Assembly: GCA_014871385.1 (NCBI GenBank)
Contig: CM026428.1
Span: 16,354,162 to 16,418,161 of the forward strand
Origin: Ceratodon purpureus
Taxonomy: Eukaryota > Streptophyta > Bryopsida > Pseudoditrichales > Ditrichaceae
Length of the DNA stretch: 64,000 nt
Reading direction: 5' to 3'
Part shown: positions 44,310-55,942 of the stretch, piece by piece
Numbering within the stretch: position 1 is the first letter of the stretch
Layout: each line of letters begins with the position of its first letter
Made by a program: the position numbers and the translations under genes
The notes under the pieces: generated by a model
What the model was told of the DNA's origin: nothing
Databases searched by the model: none
What the model saw: only the letters and a program-made list of their open reading frames with translations

Positions 44310-44753
44310 TCAGATGACAGCCTCAAAGAAAGGAGGTACCAAATGTCCCGTTGTCAGGGCCTTCACCTCCATACACCTTCGCAGGCTGCTCTGTGTAAGC
44401 AGCGATAGCCTAGTTGTCCTGCAGTCAGCAATGTGGTGGCGCCCTCCATGTCGTTCCGGCCATTTCTCTATGAACAAGGATTTCTTGCATACCTTGTCAC
44501 TGCTGTGCTCAGAGAAGGATATCCCAGTGTTGCACAGGCCAAGTGTACGATGGAAGAAATGGATGTCGTAGTTTGCGCTCTTCCTACCAAGAAAGGGCGC
44601 AATCACCACAAGCTTGTCCGCCACATCCTGCGGTAGAGACTGGAGGTCGAAAGGGAGGTTCCACGGCGTGAGAACACCGTCGTCCTTGCTGCCAGCAACC
44701 ATGGCTGCGACACAACCACAAGTAAGAGGCGCATACAATGTACTCAACATCAA
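44310..44753 (-). pseudogene. Unidentified coding fragment
   Basis: 147 codons, with YDIHFFHRTLGLCNTG and WNLPFDLQSLPQDVADK. It is in a different frame from the coiled-coil fragments just downstream and may be an upstream exon of the same gene. A palindrome copy (44686) encodes VAGSK near its start. Confidence 0.3.
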
Positions 44754-45055
44754 AGCTCTCTAACGGCTAAATATATTAAGTAGAAAACAGACGTTGGAAA
44801 TGCTCACCCCGTATTTGCTGACAGCAAGGACTTGTAGCGAAAACATTGAACTTGGCTTTTTGCACACAGTTCGTGGATTTTTTCATACAAACACACCTAC
44901 GGATTACTACTCACGCGTACGACACTATGTCACTTACGCTGGACTAAGGCCACGACTTCTTAAACAGCTGATAATGCAAGACATTTCAGAAAACCGCATT
45001 AGAGAAGATGACTCGCGGGTTTACCTAAATGCTACCGAATTTGGACTGTAGCTGT

Positions 45056-45420
45056 AGTTTGCGCTCCTCTCCTCCGCGCCTGCAGCTCTCCTCCTCCGCG
45101 CCGTCAGCTCTCCTCCTCTGCTCCCACAGATCCCCTCAGCTGAGCCCCCAGCTCCCCTCAGCTGCGCCTACAGATCCCCTCAGCTTTGCCTATAGCTCCT
45201 CCTCTACGCCCGCAGCTCTTCCCCTCCGCGCCCTCGGGTTTCTTCCTTTGCGCCCGCAACTCACCTCCTCCGCGTCTGCAGTTCTCCTCCTCCGCACCCG
45301 CAACTCTCCCCCTCCGCGCCCTCAGCTTCCTTCTTCCCCAAGCTCTCCTCCGTCTTCCTCCGCGCCCGCTGCTGTCTTCCTCCGCGCCCGCTGCTGCCTT
45401 CCTCCAAGCAACCTTAGTCC
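45056..45420 (+). repeat. CT/GC-rich minisatellite
   Basis: Imperfect repeats of about 18-25 bp around CCTCCGCGCCCGCAGCTCTCCT. The apparent Pro/Ser/Leu-rich reading frames here are by-products of the repeat. Confidence 0.75.
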
Positions 45421-45659
45421 CCCTCTCCCTTCCCGCCTTCCCCTCTTCGCACCAGCTCCGTATGAAGGTCCCCTTCGGTGCAGCAGCTCCCTTCCAACTC
45501 GTCGCCTTCAACACCAACACGGAGGGGTTGCTGGCAGCAACGAGGGCAAGACGAGGAGAAGGGGAGCGCTCTTCCCTCTCTCTACCCCGCGCGGGAATGG
45601 GCGCCACGGTCATAGGGGGATGACCAGCGCCCATTATAATGCAGCCCCTCTACAGCATC

Positions 45660-45720
45660 CCTACACATTAAAAACCTTCGGAGATAAAAAAAAAATTAAG
45701 AAAAAAAAAAAATTAAAATT

Positions 45721-45751
<31 letters not shown>

Positions 45752-47140
45752 CCAAGATGGGAAAAAAAATTTAAAAAAATCAAAAAAAAGATAAAAACCC
45801 AAAAAACAAATGATGAGAGATAAGAGAATTATCTGAAATTGGAAGGAAAACCAAATGAAAACAAAACCAAAATGAAAAAAAAACCTTACTCAGCGATTTT
45901 AAAAATACTTGACTCAAGGAAAAAAATAAGAGAAGTTGGGAAACTAACTAAATTTAAAAATGAAAAGGGAAAAAAATAAATATAAAAAAACAAATTAGAA
46001 ACCAAAACAAGAAAAGGTCTAAATAATGATTGGTGGGAAAAGTAAATAAAATTGGGAGAAAGGAAATAATATAATCTTAACAATTATTAACTTTTGATTA
46101 TCTTAAAAAACCAACAACTATTAATTATGAGTTATCTAATGTACAAGTATAGTTCATTCTACAATTTGTGTATTTAGGAAAAAATGGGGTAAAAAGAAAG
46201 GGACAAAAAGAGAAAAGAAAATAATTAAGACCAAAACAAAGCAAACTCAAAAGTAACAATTGTTAGGAAATATAAAAAAAAAAAAAAAATTAGTAGTTCT
46301 GAAGGGAACTTTCGATAACATCATTCGCTGTCAAATGAGAAAAAATGAAATTTGAAAAATAAAAAGGTGTATAAATTATTATTCATATTTGATAAATAAT
46401 AGACTTTCTCTTTCATGTTTCGTGCGTCTCTGAAATAAAAATAAGTGATCGTCAATTTTTTATATTTGAAAAAGGAGATAAACATAGAATTAAAAAACAA
46501 AAACCCATTAAAGGCCTCTAAAATAAATTTTAAAAAAAATAATAACTGATGAACTGAAAAAATAATAACTGACGACTCAGTCTTGTAGACAATATTCATT
46601 AATATAAATTAAAAAAAACCAAATAAAATTAGAAAATTTTCATCTGTTCTACTTTCTTCTAAACTTTCTTATGGAACACATTGTCAAGCATAAAATTCAA
46701 AAATTAAAAATAAGAAAATTCAATTATGAAATGATGCAACTTAATGGCGCCCAGGGTCTTGTAAAAAACTCTAAGAAATATTAAATGTAAAAACTTATTA
46801 AGTACGATATATGATCCAAAATTAAGAAAACTAAATGTGAAAGCAAGATTACTTTATAAGAGAACATGATTCAAATTTCAAAATTTGGCTTTCTGTAATA
46901 ACTATTTCTATAAACAACATCTATATTTTCTAAAATTTAAATATGATAACGCAAATGTGAGATCTCTAGAAAAAAATTCCAGTCTAATTTGCCTGAGTAT
47001 GGACGATGTTTCCTTGACTATGTATTCACACATCTCCTTAATTTTGAAAGTGAATTGCCTGAATTTATTTCTTTCTATTTTTTTAAAATAAAAGTGTACA
47101 TTTGAAGACAATTTCAGCGTTCATGTAACTATTCGCTTCA
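45660..47140. other. A-rich low-complexity stretch
   Basis: Long A tracts (45689-45830) and very AT-rich sequence. No gene, no clear repeat structure beyond homopolymers. Confidence 0.7.
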
Positions 47141-47248
47141 TTATATTATCTATAGGATACAATATCTTTGAAAGGTATTACTTCTCTATAACAATACCCT
47201 TCTACGAAACATCGTATATCAAGAAAAAGCATATCAACTCTGAGCCCC

Positions 47249-47608
47249 CTAGTTGCTGTCAGCATGTTCAATGTCGACATCTGAGGCAAGATCCTCCCCG
47301 GCATCCCTGTTGCCAGCATCCTCGATGTCCACATAGTTGCCAATAGCGTCCCTCTGTTCATCTTCCTCGCCTCCACTTCCAACCATGTCCCCGTTGGCAT
47401 TCCATTTCGGCTCTTCTTCCATCAAACCATTTCCTTCGCCCTCCACGACTTCTTCAATAACATATGCTCCCCCAACACGCCTCTTCCTTGACCTCCACTC
47501 CTCGCAGGCGATGGCAGCGTTTGATTGATGCCACCGCTCGCATCTCTTGGATGCCGCTAGGGCCCGTTGTGCGTCATCCGGGTTAGGTACAGCTCCCTGG
47601 ATCTCCAT
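47249..47608 (-). pseudogene. Acidic C-terminal segment of the unidentified transposon-like gene
   Basis: A 119-codon frame beginning MEIQGAVPNPDDAQRAL, then basic (WRSRKRRVGG), then strongly acidic to the end EHADSN. It is preceded by a possible exon at 47817-47700 with VWSCQGMEKSHH, whose acceptor TTGTTGACAG is itself a palindrome-like site. Likely the 3' end of the gene spanning 47-50 kb. Confidence 0.4.
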
Positions 47609-47919
47609 TTTCTTCCTATATCGATGTTGTATGTTTCAGTACCAATGCTGGAATTGTTGGAGAATTGCACTAGTACGAGCTTTCCCACCACCATGGGCTG
47701 TATGTGCTTGATGTGCCGCCTTCGCTTGGTGGTGTGATTTCTCCATACCTTGGCAACTCCAGACTCCAAGACTCCCATAGTGATCCACAAACCAAGTAGA
47801 GTGCCGTACAATTACGTGCTGTCAACAAGAAGAAGGAAGTTAAAAGGCAGATGCTGAAGTCAAGTAGGCGCCCACTGAAGAAAGACCAAAAGCAACAACA
47901 GACAGAGCGGTGAGCATAC

Positions 47920-49002
47920 CATATAATGGGTAACATGCTCCTCTCCGAAGGCTTTAAGTATGCCTTTCCCCACTTGTGTATCTTCTGTTTGAACTGCATT
48001 CTTTGCACTGCTGTCAACACCAATCCGATCAAATATGGTACGACCTCTTTAAAGGCTTGCCACATCTGATACTTTGCAATGCGGTCAGCTCCACTTCCGG
48101 TGTTATTATTCTCAGCTTGACAAATATCCTTCCAGGCCTTATCATTGTCAGACCAAACGCTTGGCCTAAAAAGTCTGCTGGCAACAACACCACTCAGAGA
48201 GGGTTTCTGTGGCACATTTCCAGTGGTGCCATTGAGCTTGGGGTCCCTCTTAATCTCCACGTTTCCACCATGAGTCCGAATTGCGGACAACAGTTTCTCC
48301 ATCTGTTCAATTGCAGTAGCCCTAAGTCTCTGATTCTGTATGTTCCAAACATACATGATATGTATGTGCACAATCTTCTCCGTCAATCGAACCAAGGCAT
48401 GCAGTGTACAAATGTGCACTCTGGACAAAGGAATTAGCAGGATAGGCCTCCATCTAGTAGATGTTGTCATGTCACAAGGTTCCTCAGGTACGCTGCTGGA
48501 AAATAGCCCCCCCACCCAATTTGCTTTACCACGGCTCTTGATGGCAGCATTTGCCTGACTTACTGTCCCCACAGTGGGCTTTATCCTCTTTTGGTCGCAG
48601 TATATGCAGCTCATCACACATGCAGGCCCAGGTTGAAGCCCATATATGCACTTAATTGTCTTCATGTCTGCTGCAAGGTGCCACTCCACATCAAATTCAC
48701 CAACTCCAGGGACATGTAGTCTTTGGCCATCTGACTGTGTTGCAATCACAGCTGGTAAGTTCGACTTTCCAAATATCCACGAGAGAACATTGTAGGACTC
48801 CTTCTCGACCTGAAACGTGGCAACTGGCCAAATCTCCTGCTCGGATTGTACTGAGAAGTACCTCTCGTGCTCCACCTGAATGTTCGCGTCCAAAGCCCTG
48901 TTCATCGACGTGATGCTAACACGTTCAAATTTCTTCCCGTTTACAATCAACACTTCATCCAGTTTGAGGACAAATATCAATGGAGCTCCTTCCAACTCTG
49001 CA
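47920..49002 (-). pseudogene. Core exon of an unidentified transposase-like protein with CxxC motif
   Basis: The exon seems to start after TTGCAG at about 49003 and to end at ATATG/GTATGC (47920/47919). It encodes ELEGAPLIFVLKLDEVLIV, then GEFDVEWHLAADMKTIKCIY, a Cys pair in CVMSCIYCDQKR, and VHICTLHALVRLTEKIVHIH. This succession (acidic D, 'DMKTIKC', CxxC, H-rich 'HICTLHA' block, later QGMEKSH) resembles large transposon proteins I have seen in other eukaryotes, but I cannot name the family. A one-base loss near TTAAAG (about 47950) seems to separate the last codons from the preferred frame ending EEHVTHYM. Decayed or miscalled. Confidence 0.45.
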
Positions 49003-49085
49003 AGAATCTCCTCAAGTGAGAATGTTTGTGTAATGTAATCGAATTAGCTTCTTTTGTTAAAGACACACAATGCAGTTGCTGGCAT

Positions 49086-49331
49086 TTAAAGGACATTCAC
49101 CTTTGCTGCCAACAGGATAAGAAGAGGATGCATACCTGATTCCGTGATGCCATAAAAGATCACCATGCTCTGCTGGACCACCTTAAGGTCCGTGAATAGC
49201 AAGTTCTTTTCATCTAAGACCACCTCCTTTCGCTGCTCCTCGGATTTTCTTGCTTTTCTTTGACACAGTTGGCAGCTCAATCCTTCCCTTACTGTGGTAG
49301 TATTGGCCAATAAATTGTGGCAAGTTCGCAT
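49086..49331 (-). pseudogene. Exon preceding the core of the transposase-like gene
   Basis: The frame contains EEQRKEVVLDEKNLLFTDL and QQSMVIFYGITE, followed by a donor-like CAG/GTATGC at about 49134. Joined in phase to the exon that starts near 49002. The intron holds another palindrome-like site (49103). Confidence 0.35.
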
Positions 49332-49351
49332 TTAGCTCCTGCCGAAGCCTT

Positions 49352-50412
49352 CTAAAGAGTAACGTGATAGGGACTAGGTAGTATATTGGATTTCACATCC
49401 TTAGTCAAAGCCCGAACTAGATCCTTCACGGCTTGGTAAATAGCACCATATCCGCGATAAGACACCCCTGCTTGGTTGTAGGCAGCAAGAATATTATCCG
49501 GCCCTACCTTTTTCCCAATTGCCTTGAGGACGTTACTAGCAATCTTTGTCTTAACATGCTCCATAGATGGTTGAGTTGCGAGGGTTAGACCTTCATGCCT
49601 AGAGAGTATCTTTGTTAACGCTACAGCAGTTCCTGTATGGGAGACTTTATTCCCATGAAGTCGCTGCTTCTCATGGTTGACCCGGTTGTTGTCGTTGACA
49701 GCATCCATAGGTTGAGGTTGCAAATGCGTCCTAACGAGCTTCACTCTGCGTTTTGCCCACCCCAAACCATGATTCAACTCATGAATCCCCCTAAGCGGTC
49801 GAGCCCTACGTCGCATCCCCATGGGCGTGTCCTTCAAAGGGCTGGGCCCCTCCTGTAGGCGCTCACTTGCTTGCTGCCAGCGATGCACCTCGGTCTCCAA
49901 GCCCTGCATCGTCACCCTATGATTTCTCTCCATGCTGCTCATCTCGCCACGAATAGTCTCCAATTCAATCCGCAATTGTATGCATGTATCCTCAATGTCC
50001 CGATTATGGTCAAGCCTCTGTCTGCTGCCAACAAGGTCGTCTCTCACCTTCCCCAATTCTTCTTCTAAATGTCGGCACTTCATTTCCAACTCACGCCTTG
50101 TAGGTCCTCCTCCAGCAACGAGACCAATCTGCCTGCATATCCGTACAGACCTCGCTCTCCATGACATATGAATTCTAGGCAATCCCTAAGAGTTTTGAAT
50201 AGAGGTGGCCTCCCTGTTCCTGGATCAACCGGGTAAATGCTGCCATCGATCCACAAGTCAATGTTTGTATCGTCGGCTGCCCTCCGTCCTGGAAATGTTG
50301 ATGGGCAGGGTTGCTCGGATCGCAATGAACCTCGCCTAACAAGTGGTGCATAGTCTGCATCAAGCGAAAGTGAGGGACGGTAGCTTGAAGGCTCCGCCAC
50401 TCCTGCTGCCAT
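49352..50412 (-). pseudogene. Coiled-coil N-terminal region of the transposase-like gene
   Basis: Two overlapping frames. 50412-50080 encodes a plausible N-terminus (DDTNIDLWIDGSIYPVDP) ending LVSLLEEDLQ. 50182-49352 encodes a coiled coil (RRELEMKCRHLEEELGKV) and then a basic region to GPDNILAAYNQAGVSYRGYG. The switch near 50115 needs a frameshift or short intron. Ends near 49352; related sequence continues in another frame. Confidence 0.35.
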
Positions 50413-51129
50413 CGAGAGTCCAGAATTCCGAAGATGCGTATCAAGCTCTCAATGCCCCGGATCGGCCTAGAAGTATGCAGAAAAACGTTTTTAAGATTGC
50501 CAAATATCCAAAACTCGAGAGTTCTGAACAACCAAACCCTATACCATAGCCACTCAAGGAAATTGCAGGATCAAATGAATAGCATCATTTACCATGCACG
50601 ACCCGAACTTCTCATAGAGAAATCAACACTTACAGTATGTCTTCGGTCCACAGCAGTAGGAGTTGCAAGAACACCCTTCTAATGCTTGCTGCTCGAATTT
50701 GTAATTGCTGCCAGCGCGTATCTGTAAAACCAAGCTCACAGGTTTAGTTGTCACTCTTTCCCTCAAATTCATTGAATTCCACCTTAGAATGGTAGTCTTT
50801 GGTTCTGCAACATACAAAATCTACGCACCCAACTTCGTTTCACCCCATTCATAGGTGGAGAGACCAACCTAGTCTCGACCAAGCTCCATGGCCTCTTTCC
50901 GTTGTGGCAACAAACTTCGAATCTTGAAACGGTTGACACCAATCTCCCGTCATCTCTCTATCGACTCGGGCTTCAAGGTCAGTAAATGCGACAAGTCGTG
51001 GTTCACCAAACAACGGAGCCATTTCGGCGCCACTAGGCACACCGACCCCGCCCCGCAACCCCATCCCGATACCACTAAGACGCCCTATTAACTCTGCGGG
51101 TAGCGATTCTGGAACCCGCTGCCAGCGAC

Positions 51130-51757
51130 AGAGCGGCATTTGGGCACGGGGTTCACCTAATTTGGGCAGGGGATTCACCTAATTTGGACAGGCTTACACA
51201 GCCTTTTCAAGACATGTTTTTGCACGTAATGATTAAAAACACCGGAATGTGTCAATCATCGCATACTCATTAAACAAAGGCTACAGATATTAAAAGAGGC
51301 AATAACATGTGTTCATATCTAACTCTAAACTTGTGAGTTGTGACCAATGAACGGGGAGTACCGGCATTTAGTTACGACTTCGCCGGTTGAAATTGAGAAT
51401 AGAAATAGTGTAGGATAAGCTTCCGGATGAATTATTTTTTTTGGGTAGAAAATGGACCGGTTTAGAGTATTATGTTTAGGAATTTTGACATTTACCTTTA
51501 GTGTAAGGGGGAAATTTATCTACAATGATATATAGTTTCTGTAGGCCAACATCCGGGCAATCTCATACTTTGTAGGAATATTTTTTTAATACTATGCATA
51601 GAATACATCATACAAGTGATTAAATGTATTAACCTCATAAAAATAATGTTGAATACCCTAACTCCCTAAGACCCTAGATGCCGTCAATACACAATTACAT
51701 AATACACACTATTGCAAACTACAGAGTTAGAAATTTGGAATTCATGATTCATGAACG
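51130..51757. other. No gene seen
   Basis: A 25-bp unit containing TTCACCTAATTTGG is duplicated at about 51149-51190. Otherwise AT-rich sequence without features. Confidence 0.5.
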
Positions 51758-51761
51758 GAAA

Positions 51762-52941
51762 CCCCTAAAGGCCCTTGAGACTCGTTTGGGGTCGCAACAC
51801 TTCTGGTCAGGCTATTCTAAGGTTTCAGAATATTATTATTTTCTGAATTTTTTACACCATGTAGCTCTCAACGATAGCTTTCCAATGCCGCAAATTTCAT
51901 AGCATTTGGAGTTACGATGCAAAAGTTATGAATTTTAGAAGAATCTGCTCGAAATCCGGGCAGCCAATAACTAATGGAAATCTCCCATTTTCTGCCCAAA
52001 TTGCCCGTCATTCAATGGGGCAGAAAGTGACAAGACAAATTTTCAACAGGTCCGCACTTGCAAAATAATGGGTCCAATATTTTTTCATCCATTTACATTT
52101 ATGACGGTTTTCATTCAATTAAAAAATTCCATCTAACTAACCATTTCCATCAAAAAAGAGTGCTGATTTTTTTCATCCAAATGACAATTATCATCTAGAA
52201 CTTAATTTTCATCCAAAATCTAGTTTTCATCCATATAAAAGATTTCATTTAGTCTTCTATTTTCATCCAAACTTCATAAATTTCATCCAGTATCTATGAC
52301 ATGGCAAGGGGTCCATCCACAAGACCTCCTTTTACCAAAACTGCCCTTTGAAATAAAAGAGAAATATACAATTTACACTTCAAAAACTTCTAGAAATTTG
52401 AGATCTACTCCGATTGCATTGAAATTTTTTGTGTTTCTTTTCCTCATTGACCTCAACATATCTAGTATTTGGATTTCCAATAGGACATTTTTAGACTACC
52501 CTTTGAGTAGTTTTAATTTTGAAGAATGTAAGGCAATTTCAGCACACCCCCTTTTACAAAATCAATGATTTTTTCGCCTTCCAAAGCCCATATAAGGCTC
52601 AAACTTTGTGAGCTTATACCTTACTTTCATACCTAAAGGAATTGATGATCCTCTATAGATCAAATGTGTTTGCAAAGTATAGTTTTTGGTCATCAAAACT
52701 TTGGTACACTCACTGGGCAGTGTCAAAAAAAACTTTTGCAGTGATTTCAAATGTTATAATCTCGCAATCTGTACGGTGGATTATCTTTAAAATTTGTATA
52801 GAGCTTTTTGAACAAGCTAGCTACAAGATCCTACGGTTAAATATTCAATCTAATGTGTAAATATAGAAATCAGTAGATTTTTATCAGTAGGGGTATGTTT
52901 TTGGCAGTTTTGGCTCCAAAAACACCAAGGGCCTGTAGGGG
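51762..52941 (+). mobile_element. piggyBac-like non-autonomous element, copy A (1180 bp)
   Basis: Ends CCCCTAAAGGCCCTTG (51762-51777) and CAAGGGCCTGTAGGGG (52926-52941) are inverted repeats with one mismatch. The right flank is TTAA, the left GAAA. The interior near 52720-52850 (AATGTTATAATCTC..., TACAAGATCCTACGGTTAA) resembles 60960-61100 in copy B. No coding capacity. Confidence 0.55.
52080..52295 (+). repeat. Degenerate repeats of TTTTCATCCA
   Basis: About eight imperfect, irregularly spaced copies of TTTTCATCCA within copy A. Confidence 0.7.
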
Positions 52942-53109
52942 TTAAGATTGGTGACTGGTCATGACTCATGGCTGCTGAGTGGGTCGAATTCATGTTCCAT
53001 TGCCAAAGGGGCACAGCCACTCACCCCTTCGTTGATGGAGAGTTACAAGTTCATTAGTAGCCTTAGAAGAAGCTCTCTAGTTCCAACGATCATTTGCTGA
53101 GGCTATTTG

Positions 53110-53640
53110 TGCTCCTTCGCAAACTAGATTTAGTGACAATGATTTGATGTTCTACTTTAAAATAATAAATCCTTCTAATATGTCATTAAAGCAAGTTGGA
53201 TTGCAGAATTGGGGGATCGTTGAGTTGGAAAGATTGCTTGAGATGTATGGAATTGATCGCAGTCATTCAGGTTTTCTTTCCCTCCTCTTCTAGATGTGCA
53301 AGCTTGTAAGGAGTTTATGTCCTTCAAATTGCAGTGCACAACTGAATGAGGGGATAAAACCTTCCAAGATTTGTGGGATATGACTACTTGGAATCATGCC
53401 CTACAAATAAGGTACCCAAATTTGCTTATTCTTGCAGAAATTGCTAGAGTGCAATGTGTTTCTACAGCTACATGTGAGAGAGCCTTTAGCATTCAAAATT
53501 TGATTAAAACACAAGTGAGGAATAGGCTGGGACGCAAAAACTTGGAAGCTTTGCTTAGAGTTACTTTAGAAGGGCCCGAAGAAGAGTATGATGTTATTTT
53601 GATGGATGCCATACCCATCTGGAAGCATGAAACAAAATAG
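53110..53640 (+). pseudogene. hAT transposase C-terminal remnant
   Basis: The last open part (53371-53640) carries the hAT dimerisation signature: STATCERAFSIQNLIKTQVR, NRL and LLRVTLEGP. Upstream, 53130-53360 gives related but interrupted sequence (DLMFYFKIINPSNMS, LERLLEMYGID) with a stop at about 53348. No zinc finger or catalytic core is retained in the window, so it is inactive. Confidence 0.75.
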
Positions 53641-53644
53641 AACT

Positions 53645-54800
53645 TTCTTTATGCTAACCCAGCTACCTATTTGTCTAGTGCAGCCAAAGGTCTTACACCT
53701 AGCACTTCAACTTTTGTATATGATATTAATTTGTCTTTACACCTTGCACTTCAACTTCTATATATGATCTTGATTTGTCATGAAACCTTGCTTTTGGTTG
53801 CATCTTATTCTTTCCACTCTTTTCCCACCTTATTTGACTGTAATTAATGGTGGATTGTATGTTCTTCTCTCCATTTCTTAACACATAATTTGATTTTTGC
53901 AAATGTGTGGGTACACCATACTAATGGGCTTCCTAAAAATGCATGAATCTCTAGCCCTAATTTGGTAGAGGCAATACCAGGTTCAAATCCTGAGAGGTGA
54001 CTGTTACCCACCCTGGACACCATGGAGAACAAGGAGTTAGCAGCTGGATACCGAGGCAAACATGGAAGAAGACTGACTCCCGAGGCGAACTTGGAGTTAA
54101 CTAGGAGAAGCTAGACGACAACACCGAAGACTAAGACCAAGAATAGCGGATTAGTAACATATATAAGAGTAGTAATACGGCAGTAGCAACACTTCTGGTT
54201 TTACATGATGCTTAGATGGTTTTGCAGCAGCAAGCATTCATAGGTTCCTTAACTCAGTTTCTGTTTAGGCTCAAGGTCTCTTTTGTATACTCGGCCTCAT
54301 GCGCCCAAACAGTCCGGTTACATTCTTATGAAATAGACAAGGATCTTGTAAGTCTTTGAACTACTCTATCTTGCATTCTACCTCCGACCTCCTTTCCCTT
54401 GTATGCCATTATTTGTTGCCTTCAGTTATACTAGGTGCCTTACGGTAGATCATTTGGCTGAGTCATACTGTTCCTCCCCCTCTCTTAGACTCCTCGGCTA
54501 CTATGGTAGGAATCCTTAGCGGTTGAAGTCAATAGCATTGGAACAGTAACCACCCACACTCTCGGTCATAGGACCAACAAAGTGAGGCCACGGTACGAGG
54601 ACTCCAGTCTTTCTCAGTCTCCTTAAAACTCCTTTCAAGTTACCAATACACTCTTCCGAGAACACTCTCTTTATGTCTGATTTCCCTGTACCCGATCTCA
54701 AGACACTCCATTGGTAACCCAGGCTAACAGTGACTCCTCCCCAGTCCCCACTTCTCTCCAAGCTTTCACAAGAGCACACGAGTAGTTAGGGCTCCTTTTG
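53645..54800. other. No gene seen
   Basis: Mixed sequence. A box-B-like GGTTCAAATCC at about 53971 has no matching tRNA fold. The short frame at 54779-54516 is not convincing. Confidence 0.5.
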
Positions 54801-54824
54801 AACACTCAATATTGAGTGGAAAAT

Positions 54825-54915
54825 GAGTCCTTCCCCTCAAGAAACTTTGGAGGAAATGGTAACAGTTCCTCCAACTGTAACCATTTCTTCCAAATGTTTT
54901 GGAGGGGAAGGACTC
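54825..54915. repeat. Inverted repeat forming a 43-bp hairpin
   Basis: Arms 54825-54867 and 54873-54915 pair at about 37 of 43 positions with a 5-base loop. The outer 14 bp (GAGTCCTTCCCCTC) pair perfectly. A separate perfect palindrome, ACTCAATATTGAGT, lies just before it (54804-54817). Confidence 0.85.
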
Positions 54916-55178
54916 CTTTCCTACTAATGCAATGAACCTATTCCGAAGTAACTCCTTGTCTGTACCCCCCAGAACTTCTCCTTTACGACAGTGAGCAGTG
55001 AAAGGTTTGCTACAAATTTTTCTTTGTTTTTGGGTGGAAATTACAGTGTTCATCTAAGAAAAAAGGAACAAGGGAAATCAACCCGGATCCCAGGACAGGG
55101 AAGGCATATCGGAAGACAAACCGGAGTGGAAGGGGAGAGCTTCCACTTGGGAGAATTCAGCCTCTGAACAAAAAACTT

Positions 55179-55226
55179 CTTTGACACACCAGATCGCATT
55201 TGCTTTGACACACCAGATCGCATTTG
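55179..55226 (+). repeat. 24-bp tandem duplication
   Basis: Two copies of CTTTGACACACCAGATCGCA plus TTTG in direct succession. Confidence 0.9.
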
Positions 55227-55521
55227 CTACAAGTAAAGAACAGTTCAAGCATCTCAAATTGTGGACATGTGTATTGGACACAGTTCAAAACTTTCCATAA
55301 ATTATCTGTGTCCTACCATCAAAGAATATGAACAAGCATTTCAAAATCTGGTGCAGTGACACATTTTGCCATACACCTGTTAATGTAAATGTACCAAGAA
55401 GATTCGAACCTGCCTGAGAAGTGTACTTTGATGATACGATACGATATCAAAGCACGGGGCACATCTCTAAATATTCGTGTACTGTAATTACCAAACAAAT
55501 CATTGCAGCAGGAGCAATGTC

Positions 55522-55527
55522 TTTATT
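55522..55527 (-). terminator. Candidate poly(A) signal of the VDAC gene
   Basis: AATAAA on the minus strand (in CCAAATAATAAAGAC), about 415 bp after the VDAC stop. Plausible 3'-UTR length; motif evidence only. Confidence 0.4.
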
Positions 55528-55942
55528 ATTTGGCGGCTAAATTGAAAGTTACAATACTCAACTATAATTCACAGAAAATCTTGGAGAAGGAAAAGGTGCA
55601 TGAGTGAAGGGTTATTAAATGTCCGAAATAAACATCACATAAAAATACTCAAGCCCAGAATAGTGCAAATCACGCCCAAATTTAATGAGGTTTCCAGAGA
55701 CAAAAACTGTTTAAATTCTTTCCGGAAAAGACGTAATATCTTTTCGTCCATTAAAAATGAGCAGCATTTGTGAAATGCTTATTCTCTTCTAGAGTGACCT
55801 CAATATCCCTGCGAGAGAGAATTAATAAACGCAGAGGCAGCGCTCACAACTGTGAAGTCAAAAATCACAACGCAGCATATCGAACCTAGCAAACTGCCAA
55901 CAGGGTAATCTCAACAGCACTGAGAACCACAAAACTCATCGC

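Larger units (their letters stand above)
40599..51129. repeat. Block rich in the 13-bp palindrome TTGCTGNCAGCAA
   Basis: Exact copies lie at 43172-43184, 43946-43958, 44686-44698, 44815-44827 and 45528-45540. Copies with one change lie at 40622, 42471, 43736, 47253 and 49871. Many weaker ones (10-11 of 13) include 40599, 41831, 47816, 48175, 49103, 49476, 50022, 50705 and 51117. Central bases A, C, G and T all occur and flanks share nothing, so the unit is just the palindrome. Copies occur in coding-like frames and between them. I saw no comparable density elsewhere in the window. With 12 fixed bases, chance would give about 0.02 sites with at most one change in 10.5 kb. Confidence 0.8.

Noticed and set aside
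45029..45823. 264-codon Pro/Ser/Leu-rich ORF
   Set aside because: Frames on both strands are open because of the CT/GC minisatellite and the following poly-A run; no real protein features.
40250..51190. Terminal inverted repeats bounding the palindrome-rich block
   Set aside because: I compared both edges by eye and found no convincing inverted repeats or target duplications, so the limits of any single element remain undefined.
53940..54000. GGTTCAAATCC resembling a tRNA box B
   Set aside because: Spacing to the possible A box is too short and no cloverleaf can be drawn.
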